Positions 1-7,073 of a stretch of DNA of 16,136 nucleotides are shown in pieces. The stretch covers positions 1 through 16,136 of the forward strand of contig CALICR010000190.1 of assembly GCA_938049125.1 (NCBI GenBank), written 5' to 3'. The notes under the pieces are model-generated. The model saw nothing but the letters and a program-made list of their open reading frames with translations. It had not been told where the DNA came from and did no database searches. The stretch is from an uncultured Clostridia bacterium (GTDB lineage: Bacteria; Bacillota; Clostridia; Oscillospirales; Oscillospiraceae). Numbering within the stretch: the first letter of the stretch is position 1; each line of letters begins with the position of its first letter. A program made the position numbers and the translations under genes.

Positions 1-236
1 AGGGTCCGCGGCTGCATCCGGTCGCCGCACCAGCCGCTGAGCACCTGGCCCGCGCCGTAGGTGATGAAGGCGCCGGTGATGGCCGTCGAGAGGGCGGCGC
101 GGTCGAAGCCCGTATCGCGCACCATTTCAAAAATGACAGTGCCGAAGTTGATTCGGGTCAGATAGCTGACGAGGTAGGCCGCCGAGGCCAGCAGAATGAA
201 CCGGCGGATGGCTCCGCGGTCCTGAAGCTTTTCCAT
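1..236 (-). CDS. MFS transporter, N-terminal part (3' end outside window)
   Basis: Only the first 78 codons are present. The protein starts MEKLQDRGAIRRFILL, followed by a first membrane segment and SYLTRINFG, then GAGQVLSGWCGDRM. The last stretch matches the MFS loop 2-3 motif (GxxxDR) that follows the second transmembrane helix. The SYLxRINFG start is typical of clostridial transporters related to the organophosphate/sugar-phosphate antiporters (GlpT/UhpT type), but the substrate cannot be told from this fragment. The ATG at 236-234 is supported by a GGAAGGAG ribosome binding site (247-254, minus) about 10 bases upstream. It is transcribed away from the topoisomerase operon, with a candidate promoter at 379-407. 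MFS membership is clear; the subfamily is inferred. Confidence 0.85.
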   Translation of the reverse strand, partial: MEKLQDRGAIRRFILLASAAYLVSYLTRINFGTVIFEMVRDTGFDRAALSTAITGAFITYGAGQVLSGWCGDRMQPRT

Positions 237-293
237 TGTAGTTGCGCTCCTTCCGGCCGCCCGGGCGCAGCCGGGACGGAAAATGGTGCATAT

Positions 294-345
294 CCGGACA
301 AAATGGGGCAGAATATGTCCGGTTCTCAAAAGAATTCCGGAATTC
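294..345. repeat. Inverted repeats in the MFS leader
   Basis: Two structures lie between the divergent genes. One is CCGGACA (294-300) facing TGTCCGG (316-322), a 7-bp stem with a 15-base loop. The other is a perfect 14-bp palindrome GAATTCCGGAATTC (332-345). Both lie in the predicted untranslated leader of the MFS gene, so they could be protein-binding sites or RNA folds. No known regulator site is recognised. Confidence 0.5.
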
Positions 346-378
346 CGCCGATTTTTGCGCCGTAAAATATGCCACGAC

Positions 379-407
379 AGGGTATCATGAATTCGGGACA
401 ATGTCAA
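379..407 (-). promoter_or_regulatory. Candidate sigma-A promoter for the MFS gene
   Basis: Read on the minus strand: a perfect -35 TTGACA (407-402), a 17-base spacer, and -10 TACCCT (384-379) preceded by TG (extended -10 form TGATACCCT). The -10 is only a partial match. The -35 lies inside the inverted repeat at 400-424, so a repressor bound there would block it. The predicted leader before the start codon is over 100 bases. Confidence 0.5.
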
Positions 408-424
408 TTCGCAAATTGGACATT
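400..424. repeat. Near-palindromic operator-like site between divergent promoters
   Basis: AATGTCAATT (400-409) faces AATTGGACATT (414-424) around CGCA. The arms differ by one inserted base. The site covers the -35 of the minus-strand promoter and ends 12 bases before the -35 of the plus-strand promoter, which is a typical position for a transcription-factor site controlling a divergent pair. The cognate regulator is unknown. Confidence 0.5.
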
Positions 425-435
425 TCCAGCGCGCG

Positions 436-464
436 TTGACTTTCGGTCCGCGCCGCGGTATACT
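436..464 (+). promoter_or_regulatory. Strong sigma-A promoter for the topoisomerase operon
   Basis: TTGACT (436-441), a 17-base spacer and TATACT (459-464), each one or two bases from consensus. The predicted transcription start is near 471. This gives a leader of about 40 bases with a GAGG ribosome binding site at 498-501, seven bases before the ATG at 509. Confidence 0.8.
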
Positions 465-508
465 ATAAAGATAAATTGGGTTTTTATTGCTGATTGTGAG
501 GAATCTCC

Positions 509-2491
509 ATGCCAAGGAAAAAACAGGATTACGGAAACGAGGCCATCACCGCGCTGCGCGGCGCGGAACGGGTCCGGAAGCGGCCCGCGGTCATCTTCGG
601 CTCCGACGGCCTCGAGGGCTGCGAGCACGCCGCCTTTGAGATCATGTCCAACGCCATCGACGAGGCCCGGGAGGGCTACGGCGACCTGGTCGTCGTGACC
701 CGCTACGCGGACCACTCCATCGAGGTGGAGGACTTCGGCCGCGGCTGCCCGGTGGACTGGAATGAGAAGGAGCAGCGCTATAACTGGGAGCTGGTGTTCT
801 GCGAGCTGTACGCCGGCGGCAAGTACAACAACAACAGCGGCGAGAATTACGAGTACTCCCTGGGCCTCAACGGCCTCGGCGCCTGCGCGACCCAGTACGC
901 CTCCCGCTATTTTGACGCCGTGGTGCGCCGGGACGGATACAAGTATACGCTGCACTTTGAGCGCGGCGAGGCCGTCGGCGGCCTCAAAAAGGAGCCGGCG
1001 GACCGGAAGAAGACCGGATCCTGCTTCCGCTGGCTGCCGGACCTCGAGGTCTTCACGGACATCGACATCCCGCGGAGCTACTTTGAGGAGACGCTGAAGC
1101 GCCAGGCCGTCGTCAACGCCGGGGTCACGTTCCGCCTCCGCTGCGAGGTGAACGGGAAGTTCGAGACCACGGACTACTGCTACGCGGACGGCATCCTCGA
1201 CTATGTGCGCGAGATCGCCGGGGATCAGGCGGCCACGACGCCGCAGTTCTGGGAGGCCGAGCGCAGGGGCCGCGACCGCGAGGACAAGCCCGAGTACAAG
1301 GTGAAGCTCTCGGCGGCGCTCTGCTTCTCGCCGTCGGTCAATAGGATCGAGTATTACCACAACTCCTCCTGGCTCGAGTATGGCGGCGCGCCGGACAAGG
1401 CCGTGCGCAACGCCTTTGTCTACGCCATCGACGCATACCTCAAGCAGACGGGGAAATACACGAAAAGCGAGAGCAAGATCACCTTCCAGGACGTGCAGGA
1501 CTGCCTGATCCTGGTGACGAACTGCTTCTCCACCATGACGTCCTACGAGAACCAGACGAAGAAGGCCATCAACAACCGCTTCGTCCAGGAGGCCATGACG
1601 GAGTTTTTCCGCGCCCGGCTCCAGGTCTACTTCATCGAAAATAAGGAGGAGGCCGACCGCATTGCCGCTCAGGTGCTCCTCAACAAGCGCAGCCGTGAAA
1701 CGGCGGAGCGCACCCGCCTGAGCATCAAGAAAAAGCTCTCCGGCTCCATGGACATCGCCAACCGGGTCCAGAAGTTCGTGGACTGCCGGAGCAAGGACGT
1801 GGACCGGCGGGAGCTGTATATCGTCGAGGGCGACAGCGCCATGGGCTCCGTCAAGCAGTCCCGGGACGCCGAGTTCCAGGGCATCATGCCCGTCCGAGGC
1901 AAAATTCTCAACTGCCTCAAGGCCGACTACGCCCGCATCTTCAAGTCGGAGATCATCACGGACCTCATCCGGGTCTTGGGCTGCGGTGTCGAGGTGAAGG
2001 ACCGCCACGTCAAGGACCTGGCCGCCTTCGACCTCGCCAACCTCCGGTGGAACAAGGTCGTCATCTGCACCGATGCGGACTACGACGGCTACCAGATCCG
2101 CACGCTGATCCTCACCATGCTTTACCGGCTGACGCCGACGCTCATCGAGCAGGGCTACGTCTACATTGCGGAGTCACCGCTCTTTGAGATCAACACGAAG
2201 GACAAGACCTACTTCGCCTACACCGAGGGCGAGAAGGCCGCCATCCTCAAAAAGCTGGACGGGAAGCGCTTCACCGTGGCCCGCTCCAAGGGTCTCGGCG
2301 AGAACGACCCGGAGATGATGTGGATGACCACCATGAACCCCGAGACCCGGCGGCTCATCAAGGTCATGCCCGAGGACGCCGAACGGACGGCCTACTATTT
2401 CGATCTGCTGCTGGGCGACAACCTGTCCGGCCGAAAAGAACACATCGCCCTCCACGGACACGAGTTCCTGGAGCTGGCGGATATCAGCTAA
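509..2491 (+). CDS. Type IIA DNA topoisomerase, B subunit (ParE/GyrB-like paralogue)
   Basis: This 660-residue protein is the ATPase and TOPRIM subunit of a type IIA topoisomerase, which passes one DNA duplex through another using ATP. The GHKL ATPase has FEIMSNAIDEA (43-53, with the Glu44 and Asn48 positions of the family), DFGRG (75-79), LGLNGLG (118-124) and the QTK loop lysine (349-351). The TOPRIM domain has EGDSA (440-444) and the acidic TDADYDG (521-527), then SKGLGE (593-598). Several motifs are off-consensus: GLNGLG instead of GGLHGVG, DFGRG instead of DNGRG, and EGDSAMGS instead of EGDSAGGS. These suggest a second, topoisomerase-IV-like paralogue rather than housekeeping gyrase. It is encoded with its A subunit at 2804, with an ABM-fold gene between. 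Family is certain; whether it acts as topoisomerase IV is inferred. Confidence 0.93.
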   Translation: MPRKKQDYGNEAITALRGAERVRKRPAVIFGSDGLEGCEHAAFEIMSNAIDEAREGYGDLVVVTRYADHSIEVEDFGRGCPVDWNEKEQRYNWELVFCELYAGGKYNNNSGENYEYSLGLNGLGACATQYASRYFDAVVRRDGYKYTLHFERGEAVGGLKKEPADRKKTGSCFRWLPDLEVFTDIDIPRSYFEETLKRQAVVNAGVTFRLRCEVNGKFETTDYCYADGILDYVREIAGDQAATTPQFWEAERRGRDREDKPEYKVKLSAALCFSPSVNRIEYYHNSSWLEYGGAPDKAVRNAFVYAIDAYLKQTGKYTKSESKITFQDVQDCLILVTNCFSTMTSYENQTKKAINNRFVQEAMTEFFRARLQVYFIENKEEADRIAAQVLLNKRSRETAERTRLSIKKKLSGSMDIANRVQKFVDCRSKDVDRRELYIVEGDSAMGSVKQSRDAEFQGIMPVRGKILNCLKADYARIFKSEIITDLIRVLGCGVEVKDRHVKDLAAFDLANLRWNKVVICTDADYDGYQIRTLILTMLYRLTPTLIEQGYVYIAESPLFEINTKDKTYFAYTEGEKAAILKKLDGKRFTVARSKGLGENDPEMMWMTTMNPETRRLIKVMPEDAERTAYYFDLLLGDNLSGRKEHIALHGHEFLELADIS

Positions 2492-2503
2492 GGAGAAACG
2501 ATC

Positions 2504-2791
2504 ATGGATTCTGTGGTTCTGCACGTCAAATATACCTGCCTCCCCGGCAAGGCCGAGGAGTTCGTCCGCGAGCTGAAGGTGCGCGGCCTCCAGGCGGCGG
2601 CCCGCCGCGACGACGGCTGCCTCCAGTACGACTACTTCCTCTCCTGCGAGGAGGCGGACACGGTGCTGCTGCTGGAGCACTGGCGCGACGCCGCCGCCCT
2701 CGCCGCCCACGGCGCAGGTCCGCTGATGCCGGAGATTGCCGCCTGCAAGGAAGGCCGCGTCCTCTGCACCCAGGTGGAACGCTTTGAATAA
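2504..2791 (+). CDS. ABM-domain (YgiN-like) putative monooxygenase
   Basis: A 95-residue protein with the compact ferredoxin-like fold signature of the antibiotic biosynthesis monooxygenase (ABM) family. It shows an opening strand VVLHVKYTCLPGKAEEFV, a central GCLQYDYFLS, then LLLEHWRDAAALAAHGAGPLM. Family members are cofactor-free monooxygenases or heme/quinone-modifying enzymes that act as dimers, but many are uncharacterised. The start has an AGGAGA site (2491-2496) that overlaps the stop codon of the B subunit, and the A subunit starts 12 bases after its stop. It is therefore translated as part of the topoisomerase operon. A functional link with topoisomerase activity is not known to me; the enzyme may simply share the promoter. 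Fold assignment is good; substrate unknown. Confidence 0.85.
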   Translation: MDSVVLHVKYTCLPGKAEEFVRELKVRGLQAAARRDDGCLQYDYFLSCEEADTVLLLEHWRDAAALAAHGAGPLMPEIAACKEGRVLCTQVERFE

Positions 2792-2803
2792 GGAAGACTG
2801 AGC

Positions 2804-5044
2804 ATGGCAAAGAAGAAAAAAGAACCGGCGCTCCACCGGGAGATCGACCCCAAGGTGGAGGGCCTCCGCGGCTCCGTCACCGAGGAGGCCATCACGCGGA
2901 CGCTGGAGACCAACTATATGCCCTATGCCATGAGCGTCATCGTGTCCCGGGCCATTCCGGAGATCGACGGCTTCAAGCCGTCCCACCGGAAGCTGCTCTA
3001 CACCATGTACAAGATGGGCCTGCTCACCGGCGGGCGGACGAAGTCCGCCAACATCGTCGGCCAGACCATGCAGCTCAACCCCCACGGCGATTCGGCCATC
3101 TATGAGACCATGGTCCGCCTCGCCAAGGGAAACGAGGCGCTGCTGCACCCCTTCGTGGACTCCAAGGGCAACTTCGGCAAGGTCTACTCCCGGGACATGG
3201 CCTACGCCGCCTCCCGATACACCGAGGCGCGGCTCGCGCCCATCTGCCAGGAGCTGTTCCGGGACATCGACTCGGACACCGTGGACTTTGTGGACAACTA
3301 CGACGCCACGCGGCTGGAGCCGACGCTGCTGCCCACCACGTTCCCCAACGTGCTCGTCTCCGCCAACATGGGCATTGCCGTCGGCATGGCTTCCAATATC
3401 TGCGGCTTCAACCTGCGGGAGGTCTGCGCCGCCGCCGTGGCCCGGATCAAGAACCCCGAGGCCGACCTGCTGGAGACGCTGCCCGCGCCGGATTTTCCCA
3501 CCGGCGGCGAAATTCTCTACGACCCCGACGAGATGCGGGAGATCTACCGCACCGGCCGCGGCTCCGTCAAGGTCCGCAGCCGCTGGCGCTACGTCAAAGA
3601 GGGCAACCTCATCGAAATTTATGAAATTCCGTACTCCACGGCCATCGAGGTCATCCTCGACAAGGTAACGGAGCTGGTCAAGACGGGCAAGCTCAGGGAA
3701 ATCGCGGACATGCGCGACGAGAGCGACCTGAGCGGCCTCAAGCTGACCATCGACTTAAAGCGCGGCATGGACCCCGAGAAGCTGATGCAGAAGCTCTTCA
3801 AGATGACGCCGATGCAGGACAGCTTCGGCTGCAACTTCAACATCCTCATCGCGGGCGTGCCCAAGGTGCTTGGCGTCGGCGAAATTCTTGACGAGTGGAC
3901 CGCCTGGCGCACCGAGTGCGTCAAGCGCCGTCTGTTCTTCCAGAAGCAGAAGAAGGAGGAAAAGCTCCACCTGCTGCTGGGCCTCAAGCGCATCCTGCTG
4001 GACATCGACAAGGCCATCCGCATCATCCGCGAGACGGAGAGCGAGGCCGAGGTGGTGCCGAACCTGATGATCGGCTTCGGTATCGACCAGGTCCAGGCCG
4101 AGTTCGTCGCGGAAATTCGCCTCCGCAACATCAATAAGGAATATATCCTCAAGCGGACCGAGGAGACGGACCGCCTCACCGAGGAGATCGCGGACCTGGA
4201 GCAGACGCTCTCGAGCCGCGCCCGGGTCCGCAGCCTCATCGTGAAGGAGCTGGAGGAGGTCGCCAAAAAGTACGGCCAGGACCGGAAGACCGGCCTCGTC
4301 TACTCCTCCGAGGTCCCCGAGGCGGAGCTGGAGCCGGAGGCCGAGGACTATCCCGTCCGCCTGTTCCTCTCCAGGGAGGGCTACTTCAAGAAGATCACGC
4401 CCCAGTCCCTGCGTATGTCCGGTGAGCAAAAATTCAAGGAGGGCGACGGCCTCAGCCTCGCGCTGGAGGCCACGAACCGCACGGAGCTGCTCATCTTCAC
4501 GAACCAGTTCCAGGTCTACAAGGCCCGCTGCTCCGAGTTCGACGATTCCAAGGCCTCGGTGCTGGGCGACTACCTGCCCACGAAGCTCCAGATGGGCGAG
4601 GGGGAGACGGTGATCGCCCTCTGCCTGCCCGGCGACTACAGCGGCAGCCTGCTGTTCTGCTTTGAGAACGGCAAGGTGGCCCGGGTCGCCATGGAGGCCT
4701 ACAACACGAAATCCAACCGCCGCAAGCTCACCGGTGCCTACTCGGACAAGAGTCCCCCCAAGGCGGTGCTGCCGCTCCGGGAGGACATCCAGGTGGCGCT
4801 CATCTCCACCGAGGGCCGCGCCCTCGTCTTCTCCACGGCCCAGCTCCAGCCCAAGACCACCCGCAGCACCCAGGGCGTCCAGGTCCTGACGCTGAAAAAG
4901 AAGCACGTGCTGGACCGGGCGCTGCCGCTGGAGGGCAGCGGGATCGTCAACGCCGCCCGCTACCGGACCCGGACCATCCCCGCCGCCGGCATGCTGCTCA
5001 AGGAGGAGGACACCGGCAACGTTCAGATGCAGATGGAGCTGTGA
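2804..5044 (+). CDS. Type IIA DNA topoisomerase, A subunit (ParC/GyrA-like paralogue)
   Basis: This 746-residue subunit cuts and rejoins DNA. The catalytic tyrosine is Tyr139 in ASRYTEARL, preceded by Arg138. The quinolone-determining region reads NPHGDSAIYE, with Ser97 and Glu101 at the two positions that vary with quinolone resistance, so it has the usual sensitive-type residues. FKPSHRKLLY (57-66) is the conserved 5Y-CAP lysine region. A long helical gate region spans roughly 360-480, and a beta-pinwheel-like C-terminal domain runs from about 505 to the end. I see no GyrA-box (QRRGGKG-type) motif in that domain. Its absence argues against supercoiling gyrase and for a relaxing or decatenating, topoisomerase-IV-like enzyme. 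Start codon supported by AGGAAG at 2790-2796. Shares the operon with the B subunit at 509. Confidence 0.93.
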   Translation: MAKKKKEPALHREIDPKVEGLRGSVTEEAITRTLETNYMPYAMSVIVSRAIPEIDGFKPSHRKLLYTMYKMGLLTGGRTKSANIVGQTMQLNPHGDSAIYETMVRLAKGNEALLHPFVDSKGNFGKVYSRDMAYAASRYTEARLAPICQELFRDIDSDTVDFVDNYDATRLEPTLLPTTFPNVLVSANMGIAVGMASNICGFNLREVCAAAVARIKNPEADLLETLPAPDFPTGGEILYDPDEMREIYRTGRGSVKVRSRWRYVKEGNLIEIYEIPYSTAIEVILDKVTELVKTGKLREIADMRDESDLSGLKLTIDLKRGMDPEKLMQKLFKMTPMQDSFGCNFNILIAGVPKVLGVGEILDEWTAWRTECVKRRLFFQKQKKEEKLHLLLGLKRILLDIDKAIRIIRETESEAEVVPNLMIGFGIDQVQAEFVAEIRLRNINKEYILKRTEETDRLTEEIADLEQTLSSRARVRSLIVKELEEVAKKYGQDRKTGLVYSSEVPEAELEPEAEDYPVRLFLSREGYFKKITPQSLRMSGEQKFKEGDGLSLALEATNRTELLIFTNQFQVYKARCSEFDDSKASVLGDYLPTKLQMGEGETVIALCLPGDYSGSLLFCFENGKVARVAMEAYNTKSNRRKLTGAYSDKSPPKAVLPLREDIQVALISTEGRALVFSTAQLQPKTTRSTQGVQVLTLKKKHVLDRALPLEGSGIVNAARYRTRTIPAAGMLLKEEDTGNVQMQMEL

Positions 5045-5061
5045 CGCTCCGGGAGGTTTCC

Positions 5062-6345
5062 ATGAAACACCGCCTGATCCCGCTCTTGCTGGCCCTGGCG
5101 CTGCTCACGGGCTGCGCCTCGCCGCTGATCCCCAGCGAGTATACCGTCGTCTCGGAGCACTCCGACAAGGCTGTGCCCCAGGCCAACGACGCCCTCACGG
5201 CAGAAAACTATGAGGAGCTGCGCTACGCCATCCTGTCCCTCATCGAGGTCGGCGTCACCGAGGGCGTCATCCGCGCCTACAACTACGACGGCGACGTCAC
5301 GAAGGACATCTCCGACGCGGCCTACGACGTCTGGAAGAACGACCCGGTGGGCGCTTATGCCGTGGACTTCCTCACCACGGACTGCACGCTGCTGCTGTCC
5401 TATTACGAAATTCACGTAAAGATCACCTACCGTCGGGACGCGGCGGACGCCGAGTCCATCCAGTACGTCCGCGGGGCCTCCGGCGCCGAGGAGGCGGTCC
5501 ATGAGGCGCTCATCGAGATGCGCGACCGGCTCGTCCTGCGCATCTCCGCCTACGAGGACGGCATCGACTGCGCCGCCATGGTGGAGCAGTTCTTTGCCGA
5601 CAGCCCCGAGACGCTGATGGAGCTGCCCCTGGTGCGCACCAACGTCTACCCGGACACCGGCTCCGTCCGCATCGTGGAGCTGGACTTCCTCTATGAGCAC
5701 ACGAAGACGGAGCTGCGCGCCATGCGCACCGCCGTCAGCGGCGTGCTGAACTCTGCCGTCAACTACGTGCGCTACCGCAAGGAGGACCGTGCCAAGGCGG
5801 AGATGCTCTTTTCCTACCTCATCGAGCGCTTCGACTATCAGGAGGGCGACACGGTGACGCCGGTCTACTCGCTGCTCTGCGAGGGCATCGCGGACAGCCA
5901 GACCTTTGCCCGCATCTTCCAGCTGCTCTGCGACCGGACGGACCTCGTCTGCTACACGGTGGAGGGGTACCGGGACGGTGAGCCCTATGGCTGGAACATC
6001 CTCGAGTTCGACGGCATCGCCTGCCATGTGGACCTCATGCGCTGCGTGCGCGAGGGGCTGCACCAGCTGGCCTTCTACGCCGACGACGATATGGATGGCT
6101 ACAGCTGGGACCGCGCCGCCTACCCGGTCTGCGCGCCGCCGGAACTGCCGCCCGAGGAGGAAGAGGACCCGGCGGAGCCTGCGGACGGCACGGAGCCGGA
6201 GGACCCCGGCGCAGTCCAGGACCCCGAGACGCCGGAGGACCCGTCCGCGCCGGAAGCACCCGAGGAGCCGGTGACGCCGGATCCGGACCCGGAGGAGCCT
6301 GTGACGCCGCCGGAACCGCTGCCGGAGCAGCCCGGAATTTCTTGA
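5062..6345 (+). CDS. Lipoprotein with degenerate transglutaminase-like domain and acidic Pro-rich tail
   Basis: A 427-residue exported lipoprotein. Residues 1-18 form a lipoprotein signal with lipobox LLTGC (Cys18 lipidated). Residues about 265-330 resemble a bacterial transglutaminase core: SLLCEGIADSQTFARIF, then VEGYRDGEPYGWNILEFDG and HVDL. In active relatives the first block carries the nucleophile Cys and the second reads HAWN. Here these positions align with Ser279 and Tyr309, and only the Asp (324) remains, so classical catalysis is unlikely. The last 70 residues are a low-complexity Pro/Glu/Asp tail, possibly a spacer through the cell wall. I chose the ATG at 5062 because GGGAGG (5051-5056) precedes it and the signal peptide begins there; a GTG at 5041 would overlap the topoisomerase stop. 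It lies 17 bases after that stop and is probably cotranscribed. Confidence 0.85.
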   Translation: MKHRLIPLLLALALLTGCASPLIPSEYTVVSEHSDKAVPQANDALTAENYEELRYAILSLIEVGVTEGVIRAYNYDGDVTKDISDAAYDVWKNDPVGAYAVDFLTTDCTLLLSYYEIHVKITYRRDAADAESIQYVRGASGAEEAVHEALIEMRDRLVLRISAYEDGIDCAAMVEQFFADSPETLMELPLVRTNVYPDTGSVRIVELDFLYEHTKTELRAMRTAVSGVLNSAVNYVRYRKEDRAKAEMLFSYLIERFDYQEGDTVTPVYSLLCEGIADSQTFARIFQLLCDRTDLVCYTVEGYRDGEPYGWNILEFDGIACHVDLMRCVREGLHQLAFYADDDMDGYSWDRAAYPVCAPPELPPEEEEDPAEPADGTEPEDPGAVQDPETPEDPSAPEAPEEPVTPDPDPEEPVTPPEPLPEQPGIS

Positions 6346-6370
6346 CTTCACCGCACCGGCGCGATACAAT
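6342..6370 (+). promoter_or_regulatory. Near-consensus promoter for the xpaC-telA operon
   Basis: TTGACT (6342-6347), 17-base spacer, TACAAT (6365-6370). The -35 overlaps the stop codon of the lipoprotein gene (TGA 6343-6345). No terminator is seen between the two operons, so the downstream genes may receive both read-through and their own transcripts. A short GGCGG/CCGCC hairpin (6380-6396) would sit at the very 5' end of the new transcript. Confidence 0.8.
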
Positions 6371-6412
6371 GAGAAAAATGGCGGAGGAAAGCCGCCGAAA
6401 GGGAGCGATGCC

Positions 6413-7057
6413 TTGAAAAAAGAAGTGAAAATCCCCTCCGTGGTCCCAATCTACGGGATCGGCGCGGCCGTTCTCCTCTATAATCTGCTGTTCCCCATGT
6501 ACAGCCTTGTCCACCTGCTGATTTGCGCCGTGCTGGCCGCCGCCGTCTATGCGGTGCTGCGGAAGGTCTGCCCGGCCAAGACCGTCACCGTCGAGGTGCC
6601 GGACCCGGCCCCGGACACGGGCAACGCCGAGCTGGATGCCGCCATCCTCCAGGGCCGCCGCTATGCGGAGGAGCTCCGGCGGCTGAACGACGCCATCCCG
6701 GACGCGGCCCTCTCCCAGGACCTCGACGAGATCGAGCGCCTGACCCGGGAAATTTTCCGGCAGGTGGAGCAGGACCAGAGCAAGCTGACGAAAATTCGCC
6801 GCATGATGAACTACTACCTGCCCACCACCGTGAAGCTGGTGCGGAAATACGCGGACATCCAGGGCGACACGTCCCTGGAGAGCGTGCAGACCATGCAGGC
6901 GGAGATTTGCCGCATGATCGGCTCCGTCAAGGCCGCTTTCCGGAAGCAGCTGGACGGACTATATGAACACGATGTGATCGACATTACGGCAGACATTCAG
7001 GTGATGGAGCAGATGCTTGCTGCCCAGGGCCTGAATGACCGGACAACATCTGAATAA
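6413..7057 (+). CDS. XpaC-like protein (5-bromo-4-chloroindolyl phosphate hydrolysis family)
   Basis: A 214-residue membrane-anchored protein. Two close hydrophobic stretches (about residues 8-28 and 31-49) are followed by a charged, helical cytoplasmic domain containing AELDAAILQGRRYAEELRRL, LTREIFRQVEQ and RRMMNYYLPTTVKLV. The MMNYYLPTTVKLV segment is characteristic of the XpaC family. Despite the historical name, no hydrolase motif is evident; family members are typically found next to telA, as here. It starts with TTG at 6413, preceded by AAGGGAG (6399-6405) at seven bases; the nearby ATG at 6408 hits a stop after two codons. First gene of the envelope-stress-type operon XpaC-TelA-LemA-TPM. 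Molecular role unknown. Confidence 0.85.
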   Translation: MKKEVKIPSVVPIYGIGAAVLLYNLLFPMYSLVHLLICAVLAAAVYAVLRKVCPAKTVTVEVPDPAPDTGNAELDAAILQGRRYAEELRRLNDAIPDAALSQDLDEIERLTREIFRQVEQDQSKLTKIRRMMNYYLPTTVKLVRKYADIQGDTSLESVQTMQAEICRMIGSVKAAFRKQLDGLYEHDVIDITADIQVMEQMLAAQGLNDRTTSE

Positions 7058-7073
7058 AAAGGAGAAATGAGCC

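Noticed and set aside
404..2008. Long minus-strand frame (534 codons) opposite the topoisomerase B gene
   Set aside because: Antisense shadow of a GC-rich gene: Val/Leu/Ala/Gly-rich with no domain, no ribosome site, and the plus-strand frame has clear catalytic motifs.
2174..3148. Minus-strand frame of 324 codons across the topoisomerase and ABM genes
   Set aside because: Runs antisense through three genes without domain or start signal.
5041..5061. GTG start seven codons upstream of the lipoprotein ATG
   Set aside because: The ribosome site lies downstream of it and the signal peptide begins at the ATG.
6369..6416. Possible 15-residue leader peptide before the XpaC-like gene
   Set aside because: Its ATG falls in the -10 box, so it would not be in the main transcript; no ribosome site.
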